Positions 12,746 through 22,555 of a stretch of 64,000 nucleotides of DNA are shown piece after piece. Position 1 is the first letter of the stretch. Every line of letters starts with the position of its first letter. The stretch is from contig OX463859.1 of NCBI GenBank assembly GCA_949825065.1, forward strand, positions 20,244,699 to 20,308,698, given 5' to 3'. The DNA comes from Odontocerum albicorne (Eukaryota; Arthropoda; Insecta; Trichoptera; Odontoceridae). The notes below the pieces were generated by a model. The model did not search any database. It was not told where the DNA came from and saw nothing but the letters and a program-made list of their open reading frames with translations. Both the position numbers and the translations under genes were made by a program.

Positions 12746-13089
12746 AATTTTGAATATTCTAGTAGGGATGATTTTTTTAAATATTTTCAGCATATGTTAC
12801 AATAAAAACATAAAATACAATAAAAACAGTAGTAATAATAACAAAGGTATTGCTAGAATTAATAGTATATTTATAAAAATAATATTTATTTAAGTTCGAT
12901 ATACGAGTATGTTTATTACAAAATACTCGTATTACCAAATGCAGTAGACTTACATAATATTAGAACACATACTCGCTTTTTATTGGGATAAAAAGTTGTA
13001 CGGTTTAATCGTTCTATTACTACGTTCATTGCAGCTTGTTAATAAAAAGACTGGCTGACATTATTTCGACGAGCTTTGCCATCAGTTTA

Positions 13090-13352
13090 GAAGAACATGG
13101 GCCCGCGCCGTAACGCACTGAATTTCAAGTCGACGTGCTGTGCTTCTCCCTTCGTATGACACAGGCAGTTTTCCACCTTATCTTCGGGTATATAAGAATA
13201 TCTACACTCCGATTATATGGCGATGAGTTTGCTGGTGACTTAAACAGAAAATAAGAAATCAACAAAACTCCACGGCACAGCTTTGCTTACAAACTGAATT
13301 GACGTTGTGATGATGAGGGGATCTTCGACTACGAGGCCTAAAAACGACGACT
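13090..13352 (+). mobile_element. SINE S1, B-box region deleted
   Basis: The head GCCCGCGCCGTAACGCACTG is followed by GCTGTGCTTCTCCCTTC, TTTTCCACCTTATCTTCGGG, AACTCCACGGCACAGC, and the tail GAATTGACGTTG...CTTCGACTACGAGGCC ending near AACGACGAC. It has the order of the full copy at 35588-35998 but lacks the GGTTCGAACCC box and part of the body. Confidence 0.75.
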
Positions 13353-13667
13353 ATCAGTTTAAGCCTTTTGGAAGCAGAATAAGCTTACGAATCTCAAGTA
13401 CACAGAAAAGTTTTTAGATTATTTATGGCATTCCTTTGCGCTTGTCGTTTTGAGAAGGGTTAGGAATGTTCATTTTAACCAGTCGTCAAGTATTTTGTCT
13501 GTATTAAATATTATATTGAATAAGTCCTGTATGACATTCAAAGTATCTGAATAAATATATTTTATTATATCCAAGTGTTTTGTCCGTATTAAATATTGTA
13601 TTGAATAAGTTCTATATGACATTCAAAGTGTCTGAATATATTTTATTATATCCAAGTCGGTATATTA

Positions 13668-13905
13668 TTTATAGTTAAGGCACTAACATTGTGGAGGTTT
13701 AAAGACATTATAATTTGTTTTATCAAACACTGTTGTTCTATCAAACAATTGTTGTTCTATCAAACAAAAACAGTTGTATCAAACAATTGTTGTTCTATCA
13801 AACAAATAGTTCTATATATCAATCAAAAACAGTTATATCAAACAAACAGTTGTTCTATCAAACAAAAAGGGGAATAAACAGTGGTTGATAAAACAAATTA
13901 CAATA
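13668..13905. mobile_element. Foldback element F2 with internal repeat expansion
   Basis: The arms are GTTAAGGCACTAACATTG...TTTGTTTTATCAAACACTG on the left and GGTTGATAAAACAAATTAC on the right. The loop is filled by a run of TTCTATCAAACAA-like units (13733-13868) that look like copies of the inner arm. The 62-codon frame across it is a by-product of the repeats. Confidence 0.8.
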
Positions 13906-14244
13906 TTTTGTCTGTATTAAATATTGAATTGAATATGTCCTGTATGTCATTCAAAGTGTCTGAATAAATATGTTTTATTGTGTTTAAGTATTTTGTCCGT
14001 ATTAAATATTATTATATACAAGTAAATATCATCAACATCGAATTTTGACATTTTTGGATAATTTAACGACAATTGCCATTTCTTCTTTAGTGACGCATGG
14101 TCCTAGTTTTTTTAATACGATACCGAAAATTATCGTAATTCACGATGGCATAAATAAATGTCCGGTTAATGAAACAATAATTTGTCAATCAACAAGGGGT
14201 TTGCTTTTTTTTCTGTCAGCAATTTGTATATGTAAAAACATTGA

Positions 14245-14320
14245 GTGCATGACCGCGTGGTAAGGCACTGAACTTCAATGCGGATAGTCGCCGGTTCGAA
14301 CCCCGCGCTGTGCTATTAAT
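14245..14320 (+). mobile_element. SINE S1 head only (tRNA-like)
   Basis: It reads GACCGCGTGGTAAGGCACTG, then GGTTCGAACCCCGCGCTGTG. The B box GGTTCGAACCC is intact and an A-box-like stretch lies upstream. There is no matching acceptor stem, so it is the tRNA-derived 5' part of a SINE and not a tRNA gene. It is cut off just before foldback F3. Confidence 0.7.
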
Positions 14321-14334
14321 TAATTTATTTCTTA

Positions 14335-14592
14335 AACAGTGTTATTTGTTTTATCAAACACTGTTTATTCCACTTTATGTAACAATATAACCCTACATAT
14401 TTCAAGGTTTTCACTTCATCATCAGGGGAGCATAAACAAGGGAGTCATGTTTGTGATCCCCTGATGATGAGGGGAAAACTTTTAAACCGGTAGGGTTATA
14501 CCGTTACATAAAGTGGAATAATAAGTGTTACACAAAACAAATTACAATGTCTTTAAGCCTCTACAATATTAATGCCTTAACTGTAAATAATA
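14335..14592. mobile_element. Foldback element F3, about 250 bp
   Basis: The left arm is TTTGTTTTATCAAACACTG, TTCCACTTTATGTAAC and CATCATCAGGGGAGCATAAA. The right arm is the reverse complement: CCCCTGATGATGAGGGG, GGTAGGGTTATACCGTTAC and AAACAAATTACAATGTCTTT, then AATGCCTTAACTGTAAATAA. No coding capacity. Confidence 0.85.
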
Positions 14593-14595
14593 ATT

Positions 14596-14760
14596 TATGA
14601 AACACTTTCATTGCAAAAACAATCTGGCAGGTTTATTGCCAGGCTGCAATCTCTTCCAACCAACCAGACAAAATTTAAAAAAAAAAAATCAAGTTACATG
14701 GTTGCTAAAAACATTCAAATGACTATCTACCATCACGAAATCCATGAACACATACATTAG
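14596..14760 (-). mobile_element. LINE-A 3' untranslated end (minus)
   Basis: It matches the low-coordinate part of 12236-12745: AATCTGGCAGGTTTATTGCC, CTTCCAACCAACCAGACAAA, then a GAACACATAC segment. The coding part is absent. Confidence 0.7.
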
Positions 14761-14770
14761 AACACTACTC

Positions 14771-15270
14771 CCTCGGATGATTATAGATATTTTTCCACCT
14801 TATATTCGGGAGTGTAAGGATACCTATGACTTCGGTAATATATATTCTTTCAAAAAGGGAAAGAAAACATGCCGGTGTGCTCCGATCGTCTCCCTTCGAT
14901 GTGCCATCGGATCCAGTACAGCGATGTGGCGGTGAGTTTGCTGATGCGTTACAGCTCACTGACTTAAAAAACAAATTTCGCAGCACAGCTTCGCTTCGCT
15001 TTGCAAATTACTGCATCTGATCATCCAAGGCAAAATAGAGAGTCGAAGAGATGTTGGCATGAGACAAATCTTATGGCTCTGCAATATATGTGATTGGACT
15101 GGTATAAGGAGCGTCGGGGATCTTTTTCGGGCTGCCGGGGACAAAGATGTCTACTCTCAGGTGATATTCAATGTGAGATGACACTGGGAAGAACAAGCTT
15201 CGCTTTCCAACTGAATTGACGTTAGAATGACGAGAGGACCCTCGACTACGGAACCCAGCAACGACGACGA
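14771..15270 (+). mobile_element. SINE S1 body and tail, split by a LINE
   Basis: The S1 body starts at TTTTCCACCTTATATTCGGG and runs to CAGCACAGCTTCGCTT. It is interrupted by 14997-15195 and resumes with AGCTTCGCTTTCCAACTG, GAATTGACG, CTCGACTACGG and CAGCAACGACGACG. The word AGCTTCGCTT is present on both sides of the interruption (14987-14996 and 15196-15205). The tRNA-like head is missing here. Confidence 0.75.
14997..15195 (+). mobile_element. LINE C-terminal fragment nested in S1
   Basis: The frame reads IIQGKIESRRDVGMRQILW, then CDWTGIRSVGDLFRAAGD and VYSQVIFNVR before a stop. The (I/V)xGKxxxxR...DWxGxxSxxxLFRAA pattern is the C-terminus of a widespread LINE ORF2 type. The insert is 5'-truncated, 199 bp long and flanked by a perfect 10-bp target duplication. 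That is the size class expected for target-primed reverse transcription. Confidence 0.75.
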
Positions 15271-15399
15271 TATGTAGAAACAGGTACGTAGATCTATTCT
15301 TATGCTTAAGGAGTAATATCCAAACACACACATTAAAAAACATGATATTAAGTTATGAGTTACATGCACATATTTTGCAATAAAATTTCTCACTTAAAA

Positions 15400-15492
15400 C
15401 GAGTATCAATATGATACTCGTAATGATATCAATATGATACGCGTAGAGTATCAATATGATACTCTACGCCATATGATACTCGTAACATCGTA
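15400..15492. repeat. Palindromic GAGTATCAATATGATACTC cluster
   Basis: GAGTATCAATATGATACTCG at 15401, GATATCAATATGATAC at 15425 and GAGTATCAATATGATACTC at 15456 are self-complementary words close together, with a half copy at about 15472. It is a small foldback or minisatellite of unknown origin. Confidence 0.7.
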
Positions 15493-15499
15493 TCAGTAG

Positions 15500-15990
15500 A
15501 ATTACCAAGGTTAAGGCTGATTTGTTAAGCAAGACCAAGAAGAGCATTCTGAGATGGTTTGGGCACGTGGAATGAATGAATGAATAAATATTAACGTAAC
15601 AAATATACAGTGCTAATGTAAGGGAAAGACGAAGTAGAAGAAGACCAAAGAAAGCTCGGTTGAATCAAATGTATTATATTTTGAAAGAAGAAAATGTAAA
15701 AGTTAGAGAAATCGAAGGAGCTGTATAAGAAAATGTGTGGATATAGAATAGGCGAAAGATATGTGTCGCGATAAGATAGTTTGGCGCCTTCTGCCTACCC
15801 CGATAAGGAGATTGGGGGATGATATGTATGCGTAGCGTAAACAATCATAGTAGGAAATGTAAAAAGTCAGAGAAATCATAGATGCTGTATGAGAAATGGA
15901 TGTACAATATAATAAGCGAAATATGTATTTTCTCGATAGAAAAGTCTGGCGCCCTCTCATTTCTGTCAACCACGATAGGAATACGGCGTG
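15500..15990 (+). mobile_element. LINE-G 3' end, apparently duplicated
   Basis: The frame reads TKKSILRWFGHVE, a stop, MNE, then QIYSANVRERR, the RWFGHVERM...KQIYxANV motif of an abundant LINE ORF2 C-terminus. A 3' end follows (GTTAGAGAAATCG to CCCCGATAAGGAG, near 15835). A second, similar 3' end (GTCAGAGAAATCATAG to CACGATAGGAATACGGCGTG) follows at 15840-15990. Stops show it is dead. Confidence 0.65.
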
Positions 15991-15999
15991 ACGGTATGG

Positions 16000-16734
16000 A
16001 TGTATGTATGCATAGGAAATTTTATCTTAAATTTCGTAAACGATAATGCCAAGTATTTTGTTTATGTAATATTTACTATTTTTCCTTCCAGTTGTACGAC
16101 ACTTAACATAGTATTCTCTATACATAAAACAATAGCATAGTCGGAATTTTGAAGTGGCAAGGGGGAAAACAGTGTTATACCCACTCAGAGCAGTTCTTAT
16201 ATCTTCTCATCCACCCTCTCGGCGGTTTTGTGAGAAGACACTCGTGTACAACGTCAACTTGCAGCGGAAAATCTCAAATTGCTTGAGGCGCTACTCAAAA
16301 GCAACGCTGAGTCGGAGAGAGCGTTAAAACTGCATCTGTTGGGGAATTTGTGAATTTTCTAAAATATATCTTCCTGAATAAGAAATTAACAGCATCTATA
16401 GCGTGGAATGTTACCTGAGATTGGAATTCAAATTTCAACATTTAAAAAATAATGTTATAGCATGTATTGAAACATATTAAGTTAATGGAAAATAAATGCA
16501 TATTTAGGAATATCAAAATTAAACATTTTGATATTTCTATAACCTATATATATTAATTTAGTGACATCTGTTCAACAAGGCTACTGTATGGCGAAACATG
16601 TGTCACTGAGTAAATAAACAAAGGATAGAACTAACTTTCAAACCGTTTAATTTGGTTTTTCCTAATTAATAATGGAATTCATTGAATTGAATATCGACAC
16701 CATCAAAAAACAAATTTACCCAAAAGAATATGTA
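16000..16734. other. Unassigned, with one hairpin motif
   Basis: No gene is seen. At 16560-16605 GTGACATCTG and CATGTGTCAC form an imperfect stem around a GGCGAAAC core, typical of the ends of some retroelements. The element itself was not identified. Confidence 0.4.
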
Positions 16735-17062
16735 TATTTTGTAATTTGTTTTATCAAACACTGTTTACTCCACTGTTTGTAACGGTATAGCCCTGCCGGT
16801 TTCAAGGCTTTCCCTTTATCATCAGGGGAGCACAAAGAAGACTTAATTATGTTCGAACTGGTACCGACATTTACACTTCTTACGGTAAAAATTCGGGTTG
16901 GGGACTGTGGGTGGAGGGAGGGAGGAGACAACCTCAGTGAACAGTGGCGAGATTCTTGGATTCTTGGTTACAAAAAGTGGAATAAACAGTGTTTGATAAA
17001 ACAAATTACAATGTCTTTAAACCTCAACAATGTTAATACCTTAACTATAAATAATATATTGT
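16735..17062. mobile_element. Foldback element F4, long copy
   Basis: The left arm has TTTGTTTTATCAAACACTG, GGTATAGCCCTGCCGG and CATCAGGGGAGCACAAA, then a middle segment with ATGTTCGAACTGGTACCGAC and GGTTGGGGACTGTGGGTGG. The right arm is AGTGGAATAAACAGTGTTTG, AAACAAATTACAATGTCTTT and ATACCTTAACTATAAATAA. The middle segment is shared with F5 and F6 and is not palindromic. Confidence 0.85.
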
Positions 17063-17109
17063 ACATTAATATTATTTTGTGTAAATAGCCATCTGTTCTC
17101 GAGCTAATT

Positions 17110-17345
17110 GCGTCTAAACGGCAAGACGTATGAAAAACAGTCAGCGTGCTGCAAACATGTGTCAGCATTACCAGGCGACTATCATTACCAGGCGACTATC
17201 ATACCAGGGTCTACATGTCTGTTACATCTGTGGGAGAGAGTACGCATCTAGAATCGATCTTTTTTCTCGAGGAAGATCACATGATCGAAGTGGAAGAGCA
17301 GCTTAAGATTAGATTAATTAAGACTACGAGACCCAGTAAGGATGA
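17110..17345 (+). mobile_element. LINE-E 3' end with zinc-finger motif
   Basis: One frame reads LHVCYICGREYASRIDLFSR followed by GRSH. This is a C-x2-C finger like those at the C-terminus of some LINE ORF2 proteins, with the first expected His replaced by Arg. The 3' sequence GACTACGAGACCCAG, AAGGATGAGGA matches the tail of the minus-strand copy at 30888-31260 and the tail of SINE S1. The assignment to a LINE rests on this pattern and on the repeat copies. Confidence 0.5.
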
Positions 17346-17639
17346 GGATATCTGGCAGGCTTATTGCTGTACAACTTTTTCCAACAAACTCATTTTTCTT
17401 AGATAAGTAAAGTTGTTTTTATTAATGGCAGGTTTGACTAATAAAAAAATATTTATTTAAATTCGATTAAAAAGAATTCAAATCTCCAAACACTAATAAT
17501 TGAACTAGATGAAAGAAATTCGTTCAAGGATACGGAAGGGGAACCCAACAACATTAGCATAAAAGAGTTTTTTTCAGTTACGTAATATTTTTTCAATTCT
17601 CTTTAGAACGTGGTTTAGAAAGTCTTAGAAGGTAAGTCG

Positions 17640-17890
17640 TGCCGAGATAAACCGCAAATGAGTATCAGTAAAATCAGGTGTGGTGTGTTGGTATGCAAAG
17701 GCGTCTCTTTACACCCGATCAAGAAGAATAAATTAATATAAAATTTGTAGGTGACACAACATCAATCGCCATTAATGAAGAGGAATTTATGAATCAACTA
17801 AATATAGAAGGCCGCAATTAGGTCTTGGTATAGACAAGAGCAAGACTGAAACAGTAATTGTTGACTGATTCAATCCGCTAATAGGAAGCA
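17640..17890 (+). mobile_element. LINE reverse transcriptase relic
   Basis: Broken frames give VKSGVVCWYAKASLY (degenerate RQGCxLSPxLF region), VGDTTSIAINEEEFMNQL (FADD-type active-site region with the Asp pair damaged) and LGLGIDKSKTETVIVD (the GLxxNxxKTK block). The order and spacing fit the palm domain of a non-LTR reverse transcriptase. At least two frame changes and stops are present. The catalytic motif is lost. Confidence 0.5.
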
Positions 17891-18159
17891 CTTTGCTTAA
17901 AGTGTTATACGACGACAAAAGGACTTGTGACTGGGACATATCGATCGCGTATATGGGTCACCTGATCTAAGGGTATATAGATCCCAAACCTGGTGGAATG
18001 ACAACGTTCAAAAAGTTTCGTATGTCCTTGGCTATACATCTGCAATAGCTTTTTTGCATGCAGTATAACATGATTGGTTCATTGTCATGTGGCAATCTAT
18101 ACTTACCAACGACAAAGATTTTTAATAAAAATATACGAGTAATACAATTTATATAACGA

Positions 18160-18245
18160 TGTTTAAAGAGTAGACTCCCTTGAAGGGCGCTTTAACTCGG
18201 TATTCGAACGCACTATTATTGCCAGATTAAAAATAATGCAAATTA
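18160..18245 (-). mobile_element. LINE-B 3' end (minus)
   Basis: The + strand text GGGCGCTTTAACTCGGTATTCGAAC and ATTATTGCCAGATTAAAAAT corresponds to the reverse of the LINE-B end at 10960-11060. Untranslated part only. It abuts the RTE-like fragment that follows. Confidence 0.5.
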
Positions 18246-18261
18246 CATATATATTATTATA

Positions 18262-18772
18262 TACATAAGTGGAGATGCATTCGGAAAGCTCGACCATGTT
18301 CTCAAGAACAAGGAAGTTCCCACCAATATAAAAAGAAAACTATTTGATACATGCGTCCTCCCTGTGCTAACGTATGGCTTGGAAACGATGACATTAATTG
18401 CCAATACCATTCACAGACTAAAATGCGCACAACGGTCCATGGAAAGACGAATGTTGGGCATAAGTCTGATAGACAAAGTCAGAAATGAAGAAATCAGGCG
18501 ACGGACTAGGGTTGTCTACATAATGGGACGTGTTGTTGGCACGAAATGGCAATGGACGGGTCACGTTGCAAGATAACGAAATGAAATATGGGCACCCAGT
18601 CCTGAAATGGAGGCCGTGGCATACGAGAAGACCAATGGGACGGCCCCAGAAGAGGTGGGCTGACGACATTATACCTGTCGCCGGTAGAAAATGGACGAGA
18701 AAAGCCCAAGACAGGGAAGCGTGGAAGGTTTTAGAAGAGGCCTACATCCAGCAGTGGAGAGACGACTGAAGA
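18262..18772 (+). mobile_element. RTE-like LINE ORF2 C-terminus, one frameshift
   Basis: The frame begins AFGKLDHVLKNKEVPTNIKR, continues KLFDTCVLPVLTYGLETMTL and RRMLGISLIDKVRNEEIRRR, then shifts by one base near 18575 into VLKWRPWHTRRPMGRPQKRW, DDIIPVAGRKW and AWKVLEEAYIQQW before the stop. This is the post-catalytic half of an RTE/Jockey-type endonuclease-reverse transcriptase. It is 5'-truncated. The low decay apart from the frameshift suggests fairly recent insertion. A related copy is at 21838-22350. Confidence 0.85.
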
Positions 18773-18929
18773 AGAAGAAGATGTAAGTGGAGTATAAGGA
18801 TGAGAAGGTGGTGGCTACGAAAATTAGATAAGGTATTTAGGTGAACCAATATGGCAATATGTATGACAATCACATACTAGCAGCTGCATTGAAAACAGGC
18901 TGGAGTCTATTCATTTGGAAATCCACCAG

Positions 18930-19110
18930 AAATCCACCATTAAAAAGAAACATTATTAAATATATGTACCAACTTTAATGTATCGGAGTGAAACGTTAAT
19001 GGAGGAAAACTGAAATGACCCGAATAAATACTGTAAAATGCATGCACTTAGAAGAATAGAATATGTCATCTATGCCTAGCCCAGAAGGGAAATGGCGTGA
19101 TGATGTATAG
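18930..19110 (+). mobile_element. LINE-G-like fragment
   Basis: Frames give KRNIIKYMYQL, then RINTVKCMHLEE, ending with CCCAGAAGGGAAATGGCGTG like the LINE-G 3' end. The coding and 3' parts are joined by an internal deletion. Confidence 0.45.
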
Positions 19111-19435
19111 GAACAATATGTAGGTAAATAGCACTATTCTCAAAAAAAATATTTTCCAATTAACCTGCATTTATTCAATATATTTTCAAGTCCTTTACAC
19201 ATTACATGTTTCCTTAATTCGTACAATGAATAAATACGAGTGTATCAACAAGAACAAACAAAAAGAAAATAGAAAACATTTATAAAACAATACATCATTT
19301 TAAGAAGCTACCTATCTTTTACTTTTTAAATAACAATCCCTTTACAAAAATTATATTGAAAGACTCGACTGTTTTCAGTTTGCATCAACTCCAAGAACGA
19401 TTGAAAGAATCACGTTTTCAATTCGAATCCCACAG

Positions 19436-19627
19436 GTGCACCAGAGACTTTGCCAAGTTGTTTTGGCAGCGCTTCACGTCCTTTCTCAAATGGCATCGAC
19501 TGATGCGATCCCTGCAGGCCTTGCGGGTATATCTCTTTTCAATATTGTTCGAATCACAGACATGAATTATGATTGTTTGACGACAGAATTGAAATGGAAA
19601 ATGCTCTACGAGTTGGCTAACTTCTGA
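19436..19627 (+). CDS. Candidate terminal exon of an unknown gene
   Basis: After a good acceptor (TCGAATCCCACAG at 19423-19435) an open frame of 63 codons begins VHQRLCQVVLAALHVLSQM and ends WKMLYELANF, stop at 19625-19627. AATAAA follows at 19697-19702. The segment is clearly richer in G+C and in Leu/Ala than its surroundings, and contains STDAIPAGLAGISLFNIVRI, which does not look like any LINE motif I know. No upstream exon was identified in the repeat-filled 10 kb before it. It could be a real 3' exon, an isolated relic, or part of an unrecognised element. No function is assigned. Confidence 0.4.
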   Translation: MHQRLCQVVLAALHVLSQMASTDAIPAGLAGISLFNIVRITDMNYDCLTTELKWKMLYELANF

Positions 19628-19696
19628 GAAAATTCGATTCTGTTTTTAAGTATGAAGTTTAATACTCTTGGCTGACACCTAAAGAAGTGTTTAAGA

Positions 19697-19702
19697 AATA
19701 AA
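19697..19702 (+). terminator. Polyadenylation signal AATAAA
   Basis: A canonical AATAAA lies 70 bases after the stop of the candidate terminal exon, followed by a T-rich stretch. It supports that exon but is a common word in AT-rich DNA. Confidence 0.4.
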
Positions 19703-19704
19703 GG

Positions 19705-20750
19705 TTTTTTTTAAACACCTTTCACTTACGTGAATTGGTTTTATTTTCTCTATTCTTGACAACTCACCTGATGAAGACACAGCTAGTGTTGAAATGCATT
19801 GTGATATACAAAAAATGAAGTGACGGTGTTTTAGTTATACATACATTAGTTATGGAGTTCCATAAAGTGACGCCAGAGTTATTTTAAGTACTATATTTTT
19901 TGGTTTTTATTTATTGTTTATATATAATATTTATACCTTTTTGTTAAAATGATTCATTTAACACTTTAATGTGAAAAATTCTATGTAATAAATTTATATT
20001 ATGATGACAGGCCTGTTTCGCCTTAAAAACATTTTCAATTTGTACTCAATACATTTCTGATGGTAAAGGGCTTATTATCACAACTACGCTATACGCCTAT
20101 TGGGGTAGGTAGATGGAAAATATTTCGACTCAATTCTATCCTGGCGCACATATTCACTTTTATCACATCCATATACCTCGTCATGCATATTATCCAATAA
20201 TTATGCCTTTCACTCTTCCCTCTTCTACAATTTGAATAATTGGGTCGTGTCATACTTTTCTAGGAATTCCCAAACTTCTCGTATCTTTTATACTACTCGA
20301 TTAGATTATTTTTGTAAATAGTTTATCATTAATGCTTTCTACGAGTGTTTCTTTCTTTATCTTAAGCACTTTATCTTATTTTAATCAGCATTCTTCTTTA
20401 ATGTCTTAATTTCTTATTATCTCATTCAACGCCCTAATTTATAGGCAATTTAGACAACGCTCTAATTTCTACCGTATTTATGTTACTTTCATCACCGTTT
20501 CCTACGCCCAAGCTTGGCTTATATAGCCTAACTTAGTGACCAAAACTACATTATGAGCAGCCAGCTTCGCTTCTCTTGAAATGCTCCGGTCGACATATAC
20601 ATTATATAAACCCACTATTTTCTCAATCATCTGCTGTTATCTTTCAATATCGAACTTCTTGTAAAAAAATCCACTACACATTCTAATGTTTGGTCTGAAG
20701 AATCAATCAATTAATTTCCATGGAACAAACAGTAAAGCCGTTTTCCATGC
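19705..20750. other. AT-rich stretch, no gene recognised
   Basis: 19765-19795 holds CCTGATGAAGACACAGC and TGTTGAAATGC, a common retroelement-end motif. Nothing else could be assigned. Confidence 0.45.
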
Positions 20751-20752
20751 CT

Positions 20753-20835
20753 GTTTTTGGCCGTGTTCTAATTGTTAGCAGACACGTCAAACAAACGGGC
20801 GCTCCGTGTTTGATTTCTGGTGGACTCACTTCTGG
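20753..20835 (+). mobile_element. SINE S3 tRNA-like head
   Basis: It reads GGCCGTGTTCTAATTGTTAGC, ACAAACGGGCGCTCC and TGTTTGATTTCTGG. The order and spacing match 44115-44190. The B-box position carries TGTTTGATTTC, a decayed GGTTCGATTCC. Confidence 0.55.
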
Positions 20836-20934
20836 ATTGATTTTACATTAATACCTTATTACATCAAATTTCACATTTTTCAGGCCTTATATGAAAATCA
20901 GACTGAAACCCTTTTAAAATAATTGGGTATATCT

Positions 20935-21235
20935 TATCAACTAGACTACGGAAGTCTAAATGTTTTGGACATGTGGAAAGAATGAATAACTAAGCTAGTC
21001 GGATGTGCAAAGTATGCGTGGAGAATGTAGACCGATGAAAATAACTAGATTTGGGGCAAAGTGAGAAATGAAAGTGAAAAGAAGATAAGTGAGAAGTATA
21101 AATACTAGATGATGAGATCTACGAATGTGAAGTAAACGAAAATTATGGGCTTGTAAAGGAGATATGTTATTTTGGCCTACTCCGCAAAGGACTTTGTGTG
21201 ATAATGTGTTTGTATGCATGTATTATGGATAGTTA
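20935..21235 (+). mobile_element. LINE-G 3' end
   Basis: The frame reads CFGHVERMNN, the conserved FGHVERM motif. A 3' segment ends at GGCCTACTCCGCAAAGGAC and a GTATGCATGTAT tail. 5'-truncated, with stops. Confidence 0.6.
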
Positions 21236-21239
21236 ACAA

Positions 21240-21835
21240 AAGAAATCTGGTTTTGGGCATTCACCCTTCTGAGAGTGCTTTGTGAAATAAATAATTTAAA
21301 ATGAACTAGTTTTTTAAAATTAAAATGAAGTATTTTCATTTCATCAACAGTCAAGAAAAAAGTAATTGATTATTTTATTTTATGTACGAGTATAATAGAT
21401 ACTCGCACTTCCCGATAATCGACTTCGAAAAGAGCAAACGGAAATTCGCGCAGACCCTCCACCGTCATTAATACTTCGCCAAAAATGATTGATGAATTAT
21501 TTTTATTACAAAATATGCCCCTCCTACACGCTACACCCTGCTTCCTCTTTCTCAGCCTGATTTGTCTTCTTCTTTTCTCTTTACCTCACTTTGAAAACTT
21601 TCGCGAAATAAAAGTAAAAAATTACGTTATTTTGGCTAAGCTATCTAAGAAGTGCGCGTGGGGTTCTCAAATATTTGTAACTAAAAAAAATGGTAGTGGT
21701 AGAGTTTATAGTGCTTAAGAGGAGTTTCAAAGACCTTAGTCTTCTTCATAAAAGATTTCCGCTTTTTTTCTAGAACTCAGTATTAAAATATTTAATAACT
21801 AAACGATTAACCTGTCCAACTCGTATACAATATTG
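21240..21835. other. No gene recognised
   Basis: A 77-codon frame at 21485-21718 starts with a hydrophobic run (FLSLICLLLFSLPHF). It has no family match that I can name and no splice signals. Confidence 0.45.
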
Positions 21836-21837
21836 GC

Positions 21838-22350
21838 ATTATTCCAGCTCTACGATATTTTTCCTTCCTCCAGACACTTATTTAAAAGACACACAACACG
21901 TCTCTCCAAAGGTTCTCCTCCCAGTTTTATTGCTTCGATGGGTATACCATCATTGTCTGGAGCTTTTCTGTTTTTCATTTTATTTAGGGCATGTTGCAAC
22001 TCTTCTAGTGTGATTTCAGGGACATCTTCTGAGTCCACATTCATAATTCTGGGACGAAGAGCTGCTTGGCTTTCTCCGGAGATTTGCGAAGAATATAGTA
22101 TCTGATAAAATAGCTGATGTCGCCGAAAGAGTCGCCGTTCAGAAGTGGAACTGGGCGGGACACATTGCCAGATGCACAGATGATAGATGGACCCAGAGAG
22201 TGCTGGAGTGGCGCCCAAGACAGGGAAGAAGAAGTGTGGGCCGTCCTCAGACACGGTGGTCAGACTGCATTAGAAGAGTGGCCGGGAGCTACTGGAAACG
22301 ATGTGCTCAAGAAAGAGAGGAAAGGAGGAGGAGAGAGGAGACATATGTTC
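21838..22350. mobile_element. RTE-like LINE with inverted 5' segment
   Basis: On the minus strand, 22100 down to 21838 encodes PRIMNVDSEDVPEITLEELQ, HALNKMKNRKAPDNDGIPIE and AIKLGGEPL, the start of the reverse transcriptase domain (KxNKAPGxDGI block). On the plus strand, 22105-22350 encodes RVAVQKWNWAGHIAR, VLEWRPRQGRRSVGRPQTRW and SDCIRRVAGSYWKR, the C-terminus of the same protein type as 18262-18772. The two halves meet head to head near 22100. This is the arrangement left by twin priming: 5' piece inverted, 3' piece in normal orientation. Confidence 0.8.
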
Positions 22351-22555
22351 AATATTTTTACAACTTTATAAGGTGTACTCGTATGTGAGTCCAAAAGTAT
22401 ATTGAAAAATTGTTGAAAATCTCTCCCTTCAAGTCTCTTGACCCAATCCATTCGATTTATTCCAATCAAAGCTGTAGGCCTCCGAAATTAAATTTTAGAC
22501 TTTCAAGACGCTTCGTTAGTTAATACTTTTTTATATATTTTAAACACCAATAAAG

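Noticed and set aside
14400..14500. CCTGATGATGAGGGGAAAAC as a hammerhead ribozyme
   Set aside because: The stem between CTGATGA and GAAA is too short, and the word is simply part of the foldback F arm.
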